64,000 nt of DNA from Manis javanica (GCF_040802235.1 NC_133157.1:91622001-91686000); one strand, 5' to 3'; shown: positions 11,642-24,709, numbered from the stretch's first letter. Notes: generated by a model from the letters alone, not told the origin. Program-made: numbers and translations.

Positions 11642-12383
11642 CTACAGCCCAGAGAGATGAACAGACACCTGCCTCAGGAGGGAGCCAACCCCGCAGCTAC
11701 ATTCCTGGGGCTCTTTTGGGTTGGATGGGTGGGTGATTGAGGAGTCCCCTCCCCTGAAGAGCATCTAGCAGCTCAGTGCTCTGAAATGCATTTTCTCAGC
11801 GAGTGGGGGGCAGGCATCCTCTAGGTGATGGCTACAGCTGTCACCAGTGCTGGCCACAGGGCCACCCCTCCCTCCATGCACTGGGCTCTCTCTTTAAACT
11901 TTCCGTTAAGATTAGAAAATAGAGACATCTTCCTTTGAGGAAAAAATATCATTTATAAGCCAGGAAGGCAGAAATAAGAGTCAGCCATGCGTAGGCAATT
12001 AAGGAACAATCTCTAGGGATACTGGGACAGCTCCTTTCACTTCCCCAAATAGCATTATCCATGCTTGAAATTCCTTAGATGGGGCAGGCAAAATATCTTT
12101 GCCCTCCCTATCTTTGTCCTTTCATTTTTCTCTGAGAGAAAGGCTAGAAAGGCAGCATACCCAGAAGAGGTGGCCAGGTGACAAATCTTATTCATATTAA
12201 CATGTAAATGACTCCCTGGATTCTTTGGCAATGCAAGTTTGGACTTAGGAGTGAGCAAAGGAGAAAGTCTCAAGGACAAACAAACATCACTAAGGAGTTC
12301 GAAGGAGAGTGGCCAAACACTTCACAGTTTGACCAATGCCAGGGGAGGTACTCTTTCCTTGATGCAAACAGTGAAAGAGAGAA

Positions 12384-12415
12384 TGTGTGTGTGTGTGTGT
12401 GTGTGGTGTGTGTGT
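12384..12415. repeat. (TG)n microsatellite
   Basis: A TG dinucleotide run of about 32 bp with one interruption, in an RPH3A intron. Confidence 0.95.
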
Positions 12416-12708
12416 CCTCTTTTGTCTTATGGGGCATTTCATACTTGCAGGGATTTTTAACAGGCATTTTCCTAAGATCATGTGCCAAGAGGTCTTGTGG
12501 TCTTCTTTGTTTTTAAGACATCCGTGCCAAATTAACACAATAAAACAAAAAATAAAATCCAAGAATGCATACTTCCATTTTCAGTCATGTGTTCTGCATG
12601 GGCTAATCCAGAGAGAATTACCCCCACTTTCCCTCCACAAAGGAAAGTATTATCAGCAAGTGAGTAGGAAGGGGGTACATTTTTGCTCAGTAATAGAACA
12701 TTATCTCA

Positions 12709-13242
<534 letters not shown>

Positions 13243-13354
13243 TCAGCTGTCGTAAGCAATGGCCACGGCCCCTGGCACTTGTCCTGCCCATCAGTCCACC
13301 CTGCATGCTTCCTCTTCCAAGGAGAAGGAAGGGAAATACAGTGTCTGGGAAAGA

Positions 13355-13560
13355 GCTCTGGAATCAGGCAGACAAGGGTGAAAGCCTGGCCAGACACTTG
13401 CTGCTGTGTGACCTTTGCCAAGTTTCTTCACCTCTCCGAGCCTCATTTTCCTTACCTGTCAAACAGGATGAGAACAGTATCTGCTTTGTGGAGTGGTAAG
13501 ACGTAAACACAGCTTCACCTGTAAAGTGCTGGGCACAGGGCCTGGCACACGGTAAGTCTA
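13355..13560 (+). repeat. MIR SINE
   Basis: A nearly full-length forward MIR: tctggaatcaggcagac, gtgtgacctttgccaag, cctcattttccttacctgtc, and the 3' gtgctgggcacagggcctgg. Confidence 0.8.
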
Positions 13561-14159
13561 ACCCTTCAAGGTTGAACTGTCACTACTAGGATGTGGGGAG
13601 CTGTCTCAGAATAGGAAGGGTGGGAGAATAGGAGAGGCTAGGGAAAGGAGGCCTGATTCTAGCCCTGGCCCCTGTACCATGTCTGAGACCATATGGTGGG
13701 GATCACAGTCTCTGCCTGGCCTGCCTCATAGGGCTGGGATGGGGCTCAGATGAATCACTGGTGGGGAAGGGAGTCTGTCAGGGGCACAAATTAAGCTGGG
13801 TTTACTAATATGAACAACTCCCAAATTCCAAGGGCTCAGATACACTCTGTCCATCCCTCTGTGCCCAGGCTCAGGTAGGTGTCCCAGTGTCCCACCTCTG
13901 GGCTCCCACCGTCCCCTGCCACCCCACTAACCCAAATCCTGTGTATCATGTCCTGTGATCTCCGTGGACCTCAGTTTCCTTATCTGTTCAATGGGGCTGC
14001 TTGCAGCCTGCATCCCGGGGTTCTTGGAGGGTCAGATGGAATCTCACCTGTGAAGGGTGCTCTGGCCCAGGTGAGGGTGAGCATGGTTCACTACTACTAG
14101 GTGGGGAGGAGGCCACAAGTGGGGCGCAAGGGAGGAGCCGGCAGGGTAGCTTCATGGGG

Positions 14160-14290
14160 AAGAGCACAGTTCAAATTTCAGGCAAGTCATTTAGTCTCTC
14201 TGTGCCTCAGTTTTCCTTCTGTAAAATAGGAATAATTATAGAACTGTGCAAATTGACAGGCATGGTGTATTAAAATTTGAATCACACTGT
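14160..14290 (+). repeat. MIR SINE
   Basis: Forward MIR core: ctctctgtgcctcagttttc, then cttctgtaaaataggaataa. Confidence 0.75.
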
Positions 14291-14509
14291 GTTTGGGGTC
14301 TGCTCACTTGAATTTACTGGAATTACTAGCACCCTCTAACATCTCACACCCATCCCACGCTTCTCACCACCATCACCAGCCTAGCCTATAGGCATCTGAG
14401 TTTCTGGAGCCCTGTCTCAAAGGGACTGTACTGATGTGGTTCCCCCCATATCTGGATCTGGAAGAGGGGACTGCTAGTGAATGGTTACATACAGAAAGAG
14501 AGAGACTGT

Positions 14510-14760
14510 TACCTCTGGACTCAAATCCAGCTCAAAACCTACCAGCTGTGACCTCAGGCTTTCACTCTCTGAGCCTCAGTTTTCCCATCTGCACAATGGG
14601 GCCAATAATGTTCCCCACCTCAGAGGTCCCTATGAAGATGAAATAAGATGCTGCATGCACTTCCCTCCCTGTGTCACTGGAGTGGCGGTGAATGCACCTA
14701 AGTGCTTGCCACTGTGGCTGATATATCATAGGGGCTCAATAAATGCTCGCTTGCTGATGA
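14510..14760 (+). repeat. MIR SINE
   Basis: Forward MIR: ctctggactcaaatccagct, tctctgagcctcagttttcc, and the 3' end ggggctcaataaatgctcgc. Confidence 0.8.
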
Positions 14761-14909
14761 AATAACCTGAGTGTGTTGACCTAGGAGTCACGCTAAGCAT
14801 TTCGTACCTCACTTATCATCCAAACAGGGACATTTTGTGAGTGAAAGGGGAGCTTTTAAGTATCATAGTGAGGCAACAGGCATAGCTGGGGACCGTCCTA
14901 CACAAACTA

Positions 14910-15080
14910 GCCCATGTCTTACACTTAATACTCACAGTCATCCCTATTGACAAGGCTCCATTACTATCTCCAGTTTACAAATGGACATACTGAGGCACAG
15001 AGAGGTTAAGTAACTTCCCTAAGTCACACAGCTAGGAGCAGGGGAGCTGGTATTTGATCCCAGGACACCTGGTTCTGCAG
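14910..15080 (-). repeat. MIR SINE
   Basis: Reversed MIR: ggcacagagaggttaagtaa, then gtcacacagctaggagc and ttgatcccagga. Confidence 0.8.
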
Positions 15081-15702
15081 CCTTGCTTGTTCTTCTACAC
15101 GGACCAGACTTGGAGTGGGGGGAAATCCTGCTCAGTCACTTTCTGAGATTTGCACTCATATCATCCAGCTTTTCTCAGGGTCTGGAGTTCAATCAGCTCC
15201 CTTCCCCTGAGCCTGCTGCGTGGAGATGCTCTTCCATCCTGGTTTGCCTTTCCCGCCCCCTCGCAGGCCCACATGATGGTCCTTGTATCTGCAACAATGG
15301 CCCCCAACTCAGGCTGCTGCTCCAGCTTGACAGCCACATCCACAGAAGAAGCTGTTCGGTGGGCATGTCAGCTGTCAAGTCGGGCTGTCATTGCCTCCCG
15401 GCGGCACCTCTGCGGTCCTCTCCAGTGGCTGTAGATGGGGCTGGGCAGATCTGGGCTCTACTCTTGAAGCCTGGCTGCCTCTACTCCTGGGTGGCAGCCA
15501 CAGTTAAATGAAACCCCTCTGGGATCATCACTGGAGGAAGTACACCCCTAAAGGTAGTGGCCATAGCTAATCCCTGCCCTCTGTCATTTCTGTCATTGTC
15601 ACAGATAGACAAGGCAATGACAGGAGACAGGCTTGGTAACTCATACCCTCCCCAAGTCCCCCAGAAATGCCAGAGCACCTTGAGTGGGGCCCCCTCACCC
15701 AC

Positions 15703-15782
15703 CTTGGCCTTTATGATGGTGCAGTGCAGAGAGCTGTTGTCCTGCTCATAGAGAAGGCTGAACTCCAGGGCACCAAGGGTGG
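15703..15782 (-). pseudogene. RPH3A: RPH3A exon: first strands of C2A
   Basis: The 80-bp exon (acceptor ttcag, donor gtgggt) encodes [20 protein letters not shown] then TIIKAK, the hallmark start of a rabphilin/DOC2/synaptotagmin C2A domain. A split codon joins it to the acidic exon upstream. Confidence 0.93.
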
Positions 15783-15809
15783 CTGAAGGGGGCAGAGGCA
15801 GGTACCAAG

Positions 15810-16425
15810 AGAACATTCATTCAGTCATTCAACAAACATTTCATGAGCACTTAATCTGTGCCAGTCTGGCCAGTCATTGGGCCTATAGAGGAGAGGAATG
15901 CTCAGGGTCTGCTCTGGATACCCCATCCTGGTAGACCCTCTTCTACTTTGGAGCCTTCAACACATCTGGGATCAGTTAATCATTTGTTCAATTGCTCAGT
16001 TAACTGTCTTGTTCATGGCTATGTCCACACTGGGCACAATGCAGGGCACACAGTCAGTGCTCACTTACTTGCTGAGTGAATAAATGAGTAATAGCATTTG
16101 CTGTTGCCTCTGCCTGGAATGCTCTCCCTCTAGACCCTCACGTGGCTGGCACCTTTCTCATTATCCATATCGCAGGTTAGATGCCACCTCAGAGAAGTCC
16201 TACCTAATCAGTGCATCTAAAGCAGCCATCTTCATGGTTATTCACCCTATTTTATTTTCTTCATGGTGCTCTATCTCTATTTGAAATGAACTCAGTGCAA
16301 TGGTAACTGTGTCTCTCTACTAGAATGTTAGTTTCATTAGATCAGCCATCTTGCCTGTCATTTTTTTGCCTCGGTACCCTAACGTTTAGAATAGTCTGGA
16401 GGTACCTAGTAGGTGCTCAATAAAA
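15810..16425 (+). repeat. L2 LINE 3' end (with a MIR/L2-like flank)
   Basis: Includes tgcctggaatgctctccctc, ttagatgccacctcagagaa and gtcctacctaatcagtgc, the conserved L2 3' region, ending in gtaggtgctcaataaaaacc. The left 250 bp is a less certain L2/MIR-like portion. Confidence 0.65.
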
Positions 16426-16758
16426 ACCTATTCAATATAGAGATGAGGGAGGAGAATAGAGTTGAAAATGGAGGCAGGCTTGTTAGGAATTGCCAGGACA
16501 GATCATAACTGGGGCAGACACAGGCTGGGAGGGTTCATCCGGGCTTGGCAGGTCCGGGAAAAGATGTGTAAGGCAGAAAGTGGGAGCAGGTGTCACTGTT
16601 CTGTGTGAAGGACTAGGATGTGGAAAAGCAGAAAAGTAGGATGGCCACAAAGTAGAACTGCTGTGAATTTTGTGGAACCGCCAAGCTAAACCAAGTGAAT
16701 GCAATTGAACTGTACTCTTTTCAATGATTTAAATAGTAACTTTGATATTATGTGCATT

Positions 16759-16815
16759 AAAAAATATATATATATACACACACACATATACATATACATA
16801 TATATATATATATTG
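16759..16815. repeat. Mixed (AT)n/(CA)n/(CATATA)n microsatellite
   Basis: Alternating AT, AC and CATATA runs over about 55 bp, in an RPH3A intron. Confidence 0.95.
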
Positions 16816-17017
16816 CACTAATTCTTTAGAAAGCTGATGTCATTTTGTGAATTTAGTAGCACAAAGTTGTCTTTATAACTTGGTTAATATGCTTATTAGA
16901 TTTGGCATCTAGGGGGACAGGGGGTGTACAAAGCTATCCCTGGAGCCATTCCTGTTTCCCTGGGAGTGACCCTTGAGGCAACTTTTCCCAGACACCCCTC
17001 CGTGAAGTGCCACCTAC

Positions 17018-17251
17018 TTGCTTCATCCCAATCATAGCTGTTGGCTTCCTCTTCGTCCTCCTTTGGAGGTGGGGGCTGGCAGGCGGGGACCCCAGCAGGC
17101 TGGGAAGCAGCAGATGCCTGGGAATAGGGGCCTGGAGGGTGGCCTGTGCGGTTCTCCCTGGCTCCAACTGCTGAGTAGCCAACTCCTCCCATTCTGTCCT
17201 CCCGTGGTGGGGCAGAAGCCCCTGCATAGCCAGGATCACTGGGAGCCACCT
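17018..17251 (-). pseudogene. RPH3A: RPH3A exon: proline-rich and acidic linker before C2A
   Basis: The 234-bp exon (acceptor ctgcag, donor gtaggt) gives 77 codons starting [15 protein letters not shown] and ending [19 protein letters not shown]. It matches the low-complexity linker of rabphilin, including the acidic stretch just before C2A. Trp replaces Ser in SYDSDEA. The exon is open in the ancestral frame. Confidence 0.9.
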
Positions 17252-17439
17252 CTGCAGGGGACATGGGAAGAGGCAGCTGAGTCCCTGTGTCTTAACAGTA
17301 GCAGCAACAGCTGCTACAGTATTACTATGAGTGAGACCACCCTGTATACCAGGCATTCAGTAAGCCTTGCACCAGAATCACCCAGAGCCCTTCAATGAAG
17401 GATCACCACTTCCAGGTGACAGGGCTGTCATATCATGCC

Positions 17440-17600
17440 GTCATATTCAGTGGTTCTTGGAATGTTGCCTTTGTCAAAGCCACCTAGGGAAGGGTGCAAA
17501 AATGCAGGTTCCCGGGCACCACCCAGAATCAGTAGATGATGCAGTGGGGCCTTGGAATCTGTTTTATGACAAGTCACATGAGCTGACTCAGATACAGGCA
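17440..17600 (+). repeat. MER5-like DNA transposon
   Basis: Begins cagtggttcttggaatgttg and contains gcaggttcccgggcaccacc, cagaatcagtag and ggggccttggaatctg, typical of MER5A. Confidence 0.75.
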
Positions 17601-17619
17601 GAACACAACTCATGGTGGT

Positions 17620-17830
17620 ACTTATCAGTGGTCTTGGCTCTGCAGCCAGACAGCCTTGGTTTGGATCTCTGCTCTGTGAGCTGGGGAAAGTTACTTAATG
17701 TCTCTGAGCCTCAGTTTCCTCATCTATAAATGGGAATTATAATACCTGAAGGTACTCAACTAGTAGTAGCTATTATTTTTAACATTACCTAATATATATG
17801 TACAGCCTTAAAACAGTGCCTGGTGCATTA
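17620..17830 (+). repeat. MIR SINE
   Basis: Forward MIR: tttggatctctgctctgtga, tctctgagcctcagtttcct, and 3' cagtgcctggtgcattaggg. Confidence 0.75.
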
Positions 17831-17929
17831 GGGAACAACAAATAAGCTGTTGCTGTGGTAATTGATGATGATGGCGATGCACATGTAACATATATAATCA
17901 TCGCTGTCCCACAGCGTGGTCGTAATATA

Positions 17930-18130
17930 TTCCAGGCCATGTGCTACAGTTTTATATGGGTTAGTTTGTTTAATCCTCCCACAACTCTGTGAAGTAGGTC
18001 AGAGTATTATCCCCATTTTAGAGATAAGGAAACTGAGGCTCAGGCAGGTTAAGTAACTTGTCCAGGGCCACACAGCCAGGATATGAAGGAGCAGTGGTGT
18101 GAATCCAGACAGTGTGTGCTCTTATCCATT
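17930..18130 (-). repeat. MIR SINE
   Basis: Reversed MIR: ttatccccattttagagata, aactgaggctcaggcaggtt, then ccagggccacacagccagg. Confidence 0.8.
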
Positions 18131-18303
18131 TCATGTGAGGCCATTTTCTGTCTGTCTAATTTTAGTATAGACCATCTGGAGTTGTGGGAAGAGAGGGGCC
18201 CCTTTGAGCTCATCAGCTAGGTTTCTGGGTGCAGAATGGGCAGAGGTCTGGCACTGTGGGGGCTGAAGTGGGAGAGAGGGAAAGGCATTGAAAGGATACT
18301 TGC

Positions 18304-18366
18304 CTGGTCTCTGATCTGGAAGGCGACCTGCTGGCCCAGGACTCGATCTGCTGCCTCCTGGGGGTC
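18304..18366 (-). pseudogene. RPH3A: RPH3A exon: Gly/Pro linker, followed by a GC donor
   Basis: The 63-bp exon encodes PPGGSRSSPGPAGRLPDQRP with split glycine and glutamate codons at its ends, matching the linker of rabphilin. The acceptor is cttag. The donor reads CAG|gcaagt, a GC-AG intron with otherwise perfect donor consensus. Intron phase 1 matches both neighbours. Confidence 0.85.
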
Positions 18367-19034
18367 CTAAGTGGGGAAAAGAGAGAAAGAGGATGGAGCA
18401 GAGATGATTGCCCTGGGCTGACCTTCTTCATGGGTGTGGAGACAAGACTGAGGCAGTAGGTGATGTGCAGGGGTATCCAGGGCTGCAGAAATGGTTCCAC
18501 TGGGGGATTCTGGCGTTGGAAAGTCCTGGGTTCAAGCCCCAATCCTCCCTTCCTCAATTCCCTCTTCTGTAAATGGGGCTGATGATACCGGCTTTTCAAT
18601 GTTCTCTGGCTGTTCTCAGCCTCTGTGAGGCTGGCAGATGAATGGAGTGACAATCATGTGCAAGATGGAAGGCAAGCTTACACTTTGAGTTTGCCTTGGG
18701 TTACCATTGCTACAGTGGCATTAGTGGTCCAGGTGGACTCTTTACAACTACATTTCCCAAAGTGTGGGATGCAAGGGAGAGTCACAGGGATGGGGCATGA
18801 CATTACATTCAGTGACACAGAGAGAAAGTCATTTCTGTTTCTATTGCCTGTCATTTCTGATTCTGTCATGGAGAAAGTCTCATCTAGATGCCTCTCTGTC
18901 TTTAACACCTCTCTAACCATTGCAAATTTCCCTTTTGAACAAAAAAGAACTCAGAACCTTCACCAGGCCAGAGTACTGAGATTTCATTGCATTGTTTTCT
19001 TTTCATTATGGTAACTTTTATAATTACCCTCTAT

Positions 19035-19465
19035 AATGGGTTGCCGTTGTGCTCCCTAAAAGATGTAGATATCCCAACCTTACAGTACCTGTTAATGTGA
19101 CCTTATTTAGAAATAGGGTCTTTACAGATGGTCAAGTTAAGATGAAGTCATTAGGGTGGACTCTAATCCAGTATGACTATGTCCTTACAGAAAACGGAAA
19201 TGCGGATACAGGAGAGACCTGCCAAGAAGGAAGACAATGTGAAGACTTAGGAAGAATGCCGTCTATGAGATAAGGAAAGCCTGAGGCCACCGGCAGCTAG
19301 GAGAGAGTCATGGAACAGATTCTCCTCACAGCCTTCAGAGAGAACCACCGTGCTGACACCTAGGTTTTAGATTTCAGGCCCAGAACTGTGAGACAATGAA
19401 TTTCTGTTATTTTTAAGCCACCCAGTGCTTCTGTGTTACAGCAGCCCTAGCCAACTAATACACTC
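19035..19465 (+). repeat. MaLR-type (MLT1-like) solo LTR
   Basis: Segments in order: gtgaccttatttagaaatag, gtcattagggtggactctaa, gaagacaatgtgaagactta, cagaactgtgagacaatgaa, aagccacccagtgcttctgt. This is the layout of an ERVL-MaLR LTR as I know it. The exact subfamily was not determined. Confidence 0.7.
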
Positions 19466-20042
19466 TTCTTTATGGCATGAACACTGATTTCCCACTTATG
19501 TCAATATAGGTTTCTTTAAAAGTAACAAAATTTTAACTGTACCAACTAGGCATTATTTCTATTGTTTTGCACAGTCCATATTTATTTAGATTTTTGCAAA
19601 TCATTAATCTCCTTGCTTACCATTTCTTGCTGAATCTCACACTACTCTTCTGGGAACATTGCCTTTTTATAAGACCAATGTCCTTTAAATTTTCTTGAAA
19701 GAGAGTGTGTAATAGCAAGTTCTATTGGTTATGTTTTTCAAGTGAATCAAATCGAAGAAAGATATTAAGGAAATAAAGGGTAGGTGGTTGCTGCATGTGA
19801 CTGACAATCCCTGCAGGTGGAAACACTCAAGAGTGAAGCACTGTGGCTTCTTCCATTTAGCTGGTAAGATGCTCCCCACACCCCCACCCCTACCCAGCTT
19901 CCCATTCTAAAGTCTTAGAAGACCTTAGGGTTTGGCAGTGGCTGCAGCCTTGCAGAAAGCCCAGTGGGCTCTCTGAGCAAGGCTGGGAGGTATTGGGGTC
20001 CCAGCTGAGTGATGCCTAAGCAGGCAGATGGGTGACAGGTAC

Positions 20043-20129
20043 CTGGCTGCCCAGGCTGAGGAGGTGCTGGGCTCTGCATGGAGGCAGGGGCAGGTCTGGA
20101 GGCCTTGACAGTGTTGGCCCATCTCAAAC
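20043..20129 (-). pseudogene. RPH3A: RPH3A exon: proline-rich linker
   Basis: The 87-bp exon (acceptor ctgcag, donor gtacct) encodes [20 protein letters not shown] then APPQPGQP in the ancestral phase. When entered in the frame created by the upstream linker lesion, its second codon is TGA (20126-20124). So a transcript spliced from 26109 onward would terminate here. Confidence 0.88.
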
Positions 20130-20384
20130 CTGCAGGGTAAAGGAGAGGAAACAGCCCTGTCAGGTGCGTGCGTGTGCTCGTGCACACACACACACGCAGT
20201 GGAAACGGGAAAGCTTGGGACCACTCATCTTGGGCAACATCTCTGGATTCGATTTGAATTGAATGCAGCCCCTGACACTCTCAGATCTCTCAGACCTCCT
20301 TCTCCTTCCCTAGAGGGTGGCCACTCTAATACTCAGACCTCCAGGGCAAGTTACAGCAGTGACATGAGTGTTGAAAAAGCACAG

Positions 20385-20570
20385 GTGCTGTGATATTGCT
20401 TTCATTCACACGATCTAGCTTCTCTGGGCCTCAGCCTCTTTGTCTGTTAAATGGGGATGATAGTACCTACCTCATAGGTTGTGGTAGAGATAGAATGATA
20501 CGGTGCATGCAAAGTGCTCAGAACAGTGTTTGGCATGTAGTAAACCCTAAACACTGTTATTATCATTGGA
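20385..20570 (+). repeat. MIR SINE
   Basis: Forward MIR: tctgggcctcagcctctttg, then gttaaatggggatgatagta and 3' cagtgtttggcatgtagtaa. Confidence 0.75.
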
Positions 20571-20809
20571 GGAATCTGGTCTCTATCTTCACATGGACCT
20601 AGCGTTATATCCCAGACTTTTCTTTAAAAAGCTGTGCAGTGCTCATTAGAGCTGCGTGTCAGTACTCCAGGACCTCAGAGGATGGAGCAATTAACTCAGC
20701 CCAAGGTTGAGCAGGTAAGTGCTAGAAGCTTCATAGATAAGGGGAACATTTATAATGACTGTCCAGGGATAGGGGACCCAAATGTGGTTTAAGAATGTCA
20801 TGTGACTGT

Positions 20810-22095
20810 CTTTTCCCTCAGGAGGCAAAATCATACATGGGTTAAAAGCACAGGCTTTGATAAACAAAAATTAACTCAAAATAAATCAGAGATAAGAGAT
20901 CTAAACACAAGAGTTAAAACTATAAAATTCTTAATCAAAAACAGGGAAAACATCATGACATTGGCTTTGGCAATGATTTTTTGGGATATGAGCCGAAAGT
21001 ACAGAAAACAAAAGAAAAAGCAGGTAAATTGGACTTGATCAGAATTTAAAATGTTTCTGCATCAAATGACAATGTTGATACTGTCAACAGAGTGAAAAAG
21101 GAACCAATGGAATGAAAATACCTGCAAATTATGTATCTGATTAGGGATTATTATCCAGATTATATAAAGAACTCCTGTAACTCAATAATAAAAGCACAAA
21201 CAACCCAATTAAAAAGTGGGCTAAAGAACAAACATTTCTCCAAAGAGAAGATATATGAATGGCCAATAAGCACATGAAAAGATGCCCAATATCACTGATC
21301 ATTAGGGAAATGCCCCTGGAAACCAGAATGAGATGTCCCCTCCCAGCCATCAGGGTGGCTAGGTTATATATGGTACGTGTATATCATGTACAGGAAATAA
21401 CAAGTGTTGGTGAAGATGTGGAGAAACTGGAACCCTGACGTACTGCTGTTGAGAATGTTAAAATGGTGAGGCTGTTGTGGAAAACGCTATAGTGGTTCCT
21501 CAAAAAATTAAGCACAGTCTTACCATATACTCCAGCCATTGCACTCCTTAAGTGTATGGGATTCCTTAGCACAGCCCCAAAGAACTGAAAGCAGGAACTG
21601 AAATAAATATTTATATACCAATGTTCATAGCAACATTATTCCCACTAGCCAAAAGGTGGAAACAACCCAAGTGTCCACCGGCAGATGAATGGATAAACAA
21701 AATGGGGTCTAAGCAGACAATGGAATATTATTGTCTTAAAAAGGAATGAAATTCGGATACATGCGACAACATGAATGAGCCTTGAAAACAGTATGCTAAG
21801 TGAAATAAGCCAGTCACAAAAGGCCACATATTATGATTCTGTTTATATGAAGTGTCTAGAATAAGCAAGTGTACAGAGACAAGATAGACTGGTGGTTGCC
21901 AGGGACTGGGAAGGGGGGAATTTGAAGGTATTGTTTAATGTGTACAAAGTTTCAGTTTGGGATTAAATAGTTCTGGAGATGGATGGTGGTGATGGGTGCA
22001 TGACAATGTGACTAAACTGTACACTTAAAAGTAGTTAAAACTGTCCATTTCATATTAGGTACATTTTATTACAGTAAAGATTTTTAAAAAGCATT
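20810..22095 (+). repeat. L1 ORF2 3' portion (decayed)
   Basis: Forward ORF2 3' segments: cataaaattcttaatcaaaa-like text near 20930, gtgaaaaaggaaccaatgga, gaaacaacccaagtgtccac, and a 3' UTR ending near gtacattttattacagtaaa. It carries many stops and is not young. Confidence 0.85.
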
Positions 22096-22134
22096 GTCAA
22101 TAAAAACTTCACCTCTGGAAGAGAAAAAACAAAA

Positions 22135-22370
22135 AGCACAGGCTTTGATGTTGGGCAGATGTGTGTTTAATTTCCATTTTAGCCAATTAATAGCTGTGTG
22201 ACCTAGGGCAAACAGCATCACTTCTCTGAGCTCAGTTTCTCTGTCTGTTAAATGGGAATTATAAGTCTTCACACCTGGATTCGGGGTTGTGACAAAGATT
22301 AAATGAGATGACATATGTGAAGAGCTTGGGACATCATCTGGCACATAGTAAGCACTCAGTAAATATTCTC
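22135..22370 (+). repeat. MIR SINE
   Basis: Forward MIR: tagctgtgtgacctagggca, ctgttaaatgggaattataa, and 3' ggcacatagtaagcactcag. Confidence 0.8.
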
Positions 22371-23199
22371 TGATGTTGCAGATCTATGAAATTAATCTTT
22401 CTCTGGGAATCTGAATCATAGGGTCATTAGGGGGTCTAGGTAGCAGATTAGCACAAAGTATGTGCCCAGCTCTCTTGTCAAGAAGAGGAGCTAAGGAGCT
22501 AAGCTACAAACCCTCTATTCAGGAAGAACAGGCCAGAGGTCAGCACGGGGCCTAAGTATTCAGCCCATCTAACTTTAGACCTGGTCTCATTCCTTCATTA
22601 TAAAAGAAATGAAGCTGTTCTGAGTCTCACACAATGGACTAAAGAATATGATCTCCCCAAGCTAGTAGACATTTCTTTTAAAGCCCAGGAATCAAGGATT
22701 CCCACCAGTGGGCAGTCTTGCCAAATAAATCCACCATGAGTGAGGCCAGAGGTGCCAGAACCCCAGGAGGCGCGAGCAGCTGTGGGCGGTGGCCCGGCTG
22801 TGCTGACACCCCCATGTCACGGACAGCAGAGGCCACCTGTCACAGCAAGAAAGAATTTGGGTGGATCTATGAGAGGAAAGCATCCTGACTTTGCTCAAAG
22901 TCAAGGGGTGTTTCACCCCAGAGTTTTTTGGGAGAGGAGGGGGAAAAATCCATGTTTTTCTTATTTATGGCACTCGAGCAAGGAAAGGATATAACCAAAA
23001 TTATGAATGTCTAGAATCAGAATTGTTTCTGAATCCTGTCTTTCCTCTCCCATACACTAGAACCAGCATCTAGAAGAGAACACAGCACACAGTAGGTACT
23101 CAATAAGTACTGGATAAATAAATGAATAAAAACACGGTCCTCCACATCCCTTTTGATTCTCATCCAGGAAGTCTGCCTGGGATTGCCCATCTCTCCTAC

Positions 23200-23352
23200 C
23201 TGCTGGGCTCCGGCTGGAGTCTCCGGAAGCCACACTGTGACCCTGGTCCCAGCTCTCTGGGTCCTGGCTAGATGAGCTTGCCTGCACCTCACTGGCCCTG
23301 CGCACAGGGGGCCCATAACTTCCTCGCCCGGGAGTAGAGGCCAGGTCAGGGC
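23200..23352 (-). pseudogene. RPH3A: RPH3A exon: linker with RRAS phosphorylation motif
   Basis: The 153-bp exon (acceptor ttccag, donor gtagga) encodes [20 protein letters not shown] through [13 protein letters not shown] is the motif known as a PKA/CaMKII site in rat rabphilin. The exon is open in the ancestral frame and also in the shifted frame. Confidence 0.9.
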
Positions 23353-23451
23353 CTGGAAGGAAAAGCATGGATTGAACAGAGAAAAGGCAATGGAGGAGTG
23401 GGGCAAAAGCATTCCTGTCCCAAAGTAGAAGACAGAGTCGGCAGAACACAC

Positions 23452-23490
23452 CTGTCTTCGGACCTGGGCCCCTCTTGTCTTCAGTGTCAC
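23452..23490 (-). pseudogene. RPH3A: RPH3A micro-exon (39 bp) of the linker
   Basis: The acceptor is ttccag and the donor gtgtgt. It encodes [12 protein letters not shown] with split glycine codons on both sides, so it must be entered in phase 1. This phase requirement exposes the length error of the preceding exon. Confidence 0.85.
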
Positions 23491-23759
23491 CTGGAAAGAG
23501 AAAGAAATTATGGGGAGTGCTTGTTTTATGATTTCTGGAGAGCCATTATTAAGGACTCACAAAGGGCCCCATCCACCATCCCAAAAACTTTTTTTCATTT
23601 AGAAGTCTACCCTCCCAATCTCCCCTTTGATGTAGCTCCCATGAACTATTTCATATTATTTCCTTTGCATGCATAAACACATATGAGCACACATAGGCTT
23701 AAAGAAGAACTAACTGGGGTCACTGGCTATATACCATTCTAGAATGTGCTTTGTTCACT

Positions 23760-24070
23760 CAACTTGATTTTCCCGAGGACTCATGCTGCAACCTCAAGTT
23801 CCTTTGCACATCATAGTCCCAAATATTTTGCAAGCCTTCTCTACCACTTTCATGAGGTTTCTGCCCAAATATCATCTCATCAGGCAGCCCTTCCCTGGCC
23901 ATTCTATCTCACATGGAGCCTCCCGTCACTATCTACCCACTTTCCTGCCTTCATTTTTGCTTCCAAGCAAGTACACTACTTGCTATTATATCATATTTGC
24001 ATTTGCTGCTTCTTGAGCATGTGTTTCCCCCATGAGAATTTTAGCTGCAAAAGGGCAGGGATTTTGTCTG
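23760..24070 (+). repeat. L2 LINE 3' end
   Basis: Contains gcccttccctggccattcta, tgcccaaatatcatctcatc and agggcagggattttgtctgt, the typical L2 3' module. Confidence 0.65.
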
Positions 24071-24129
24071 TTCTTGGTTAAAAGAATATTGAAAGTGCAT
24101 ATCCTGGCATAATTCCAAATCTATAATAT

Positions 24130-24700
24130 ACATTTACATCATTCAAATTTAAAAGATGCTCGGTATAGTATGGAGTGGATATATCCTAATCCATTCAACA
24201 ATTCCTTTACTAATGAACACATAGGCTTTCCCAGTGTTGTTGGTACCATACATAATAATGTAATAAATATACATATATCTTTTATGTTGGTACTTTTATT
24301 GCTATTAAATCATTCCCAGAGAGGGATGGCTGGATCAAATGGTATATATACTTCAAATTTTAATAAATTCTGCCAGGGACTTTCCAAAAGGTTGGAAGTG
24401 ACTTAGAGTCCTACCAACAGTTGATAGAGTACCTGTTGCCCCACACATTCATGAGCACTGGGTGATTTATTTAAATCAATAATAATTATTTGTAATTATT
24501 AAAAATAATTTGGTAATTATTATTACCAGCACCACTAATTTTTTTAAGCTTCAGTGTACAATGCTGGTGATGTTACTTCTTCCTAGTGAGGTGAATGGGT
24601 GTCACATCCACCATATTTCAGAGTTATTTGTTTTGTCTAGAGTTTATCTGGTAAGCTCATTCATGCCATTATGTGCATATGTGTATGTATCTGTGTATAA
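24130..24700 (-). repeat. L1 (old) 3' UTR fragment
   Basis: Reversed L1-type text: cattcccagagagggatggc, tggatcaaatggtatatata, gggactttccaaaaggttgg, cctaccaacagttgatagag. Confidence 0.6.
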
Positions 24701-24709
24701 GTGGTGAGA

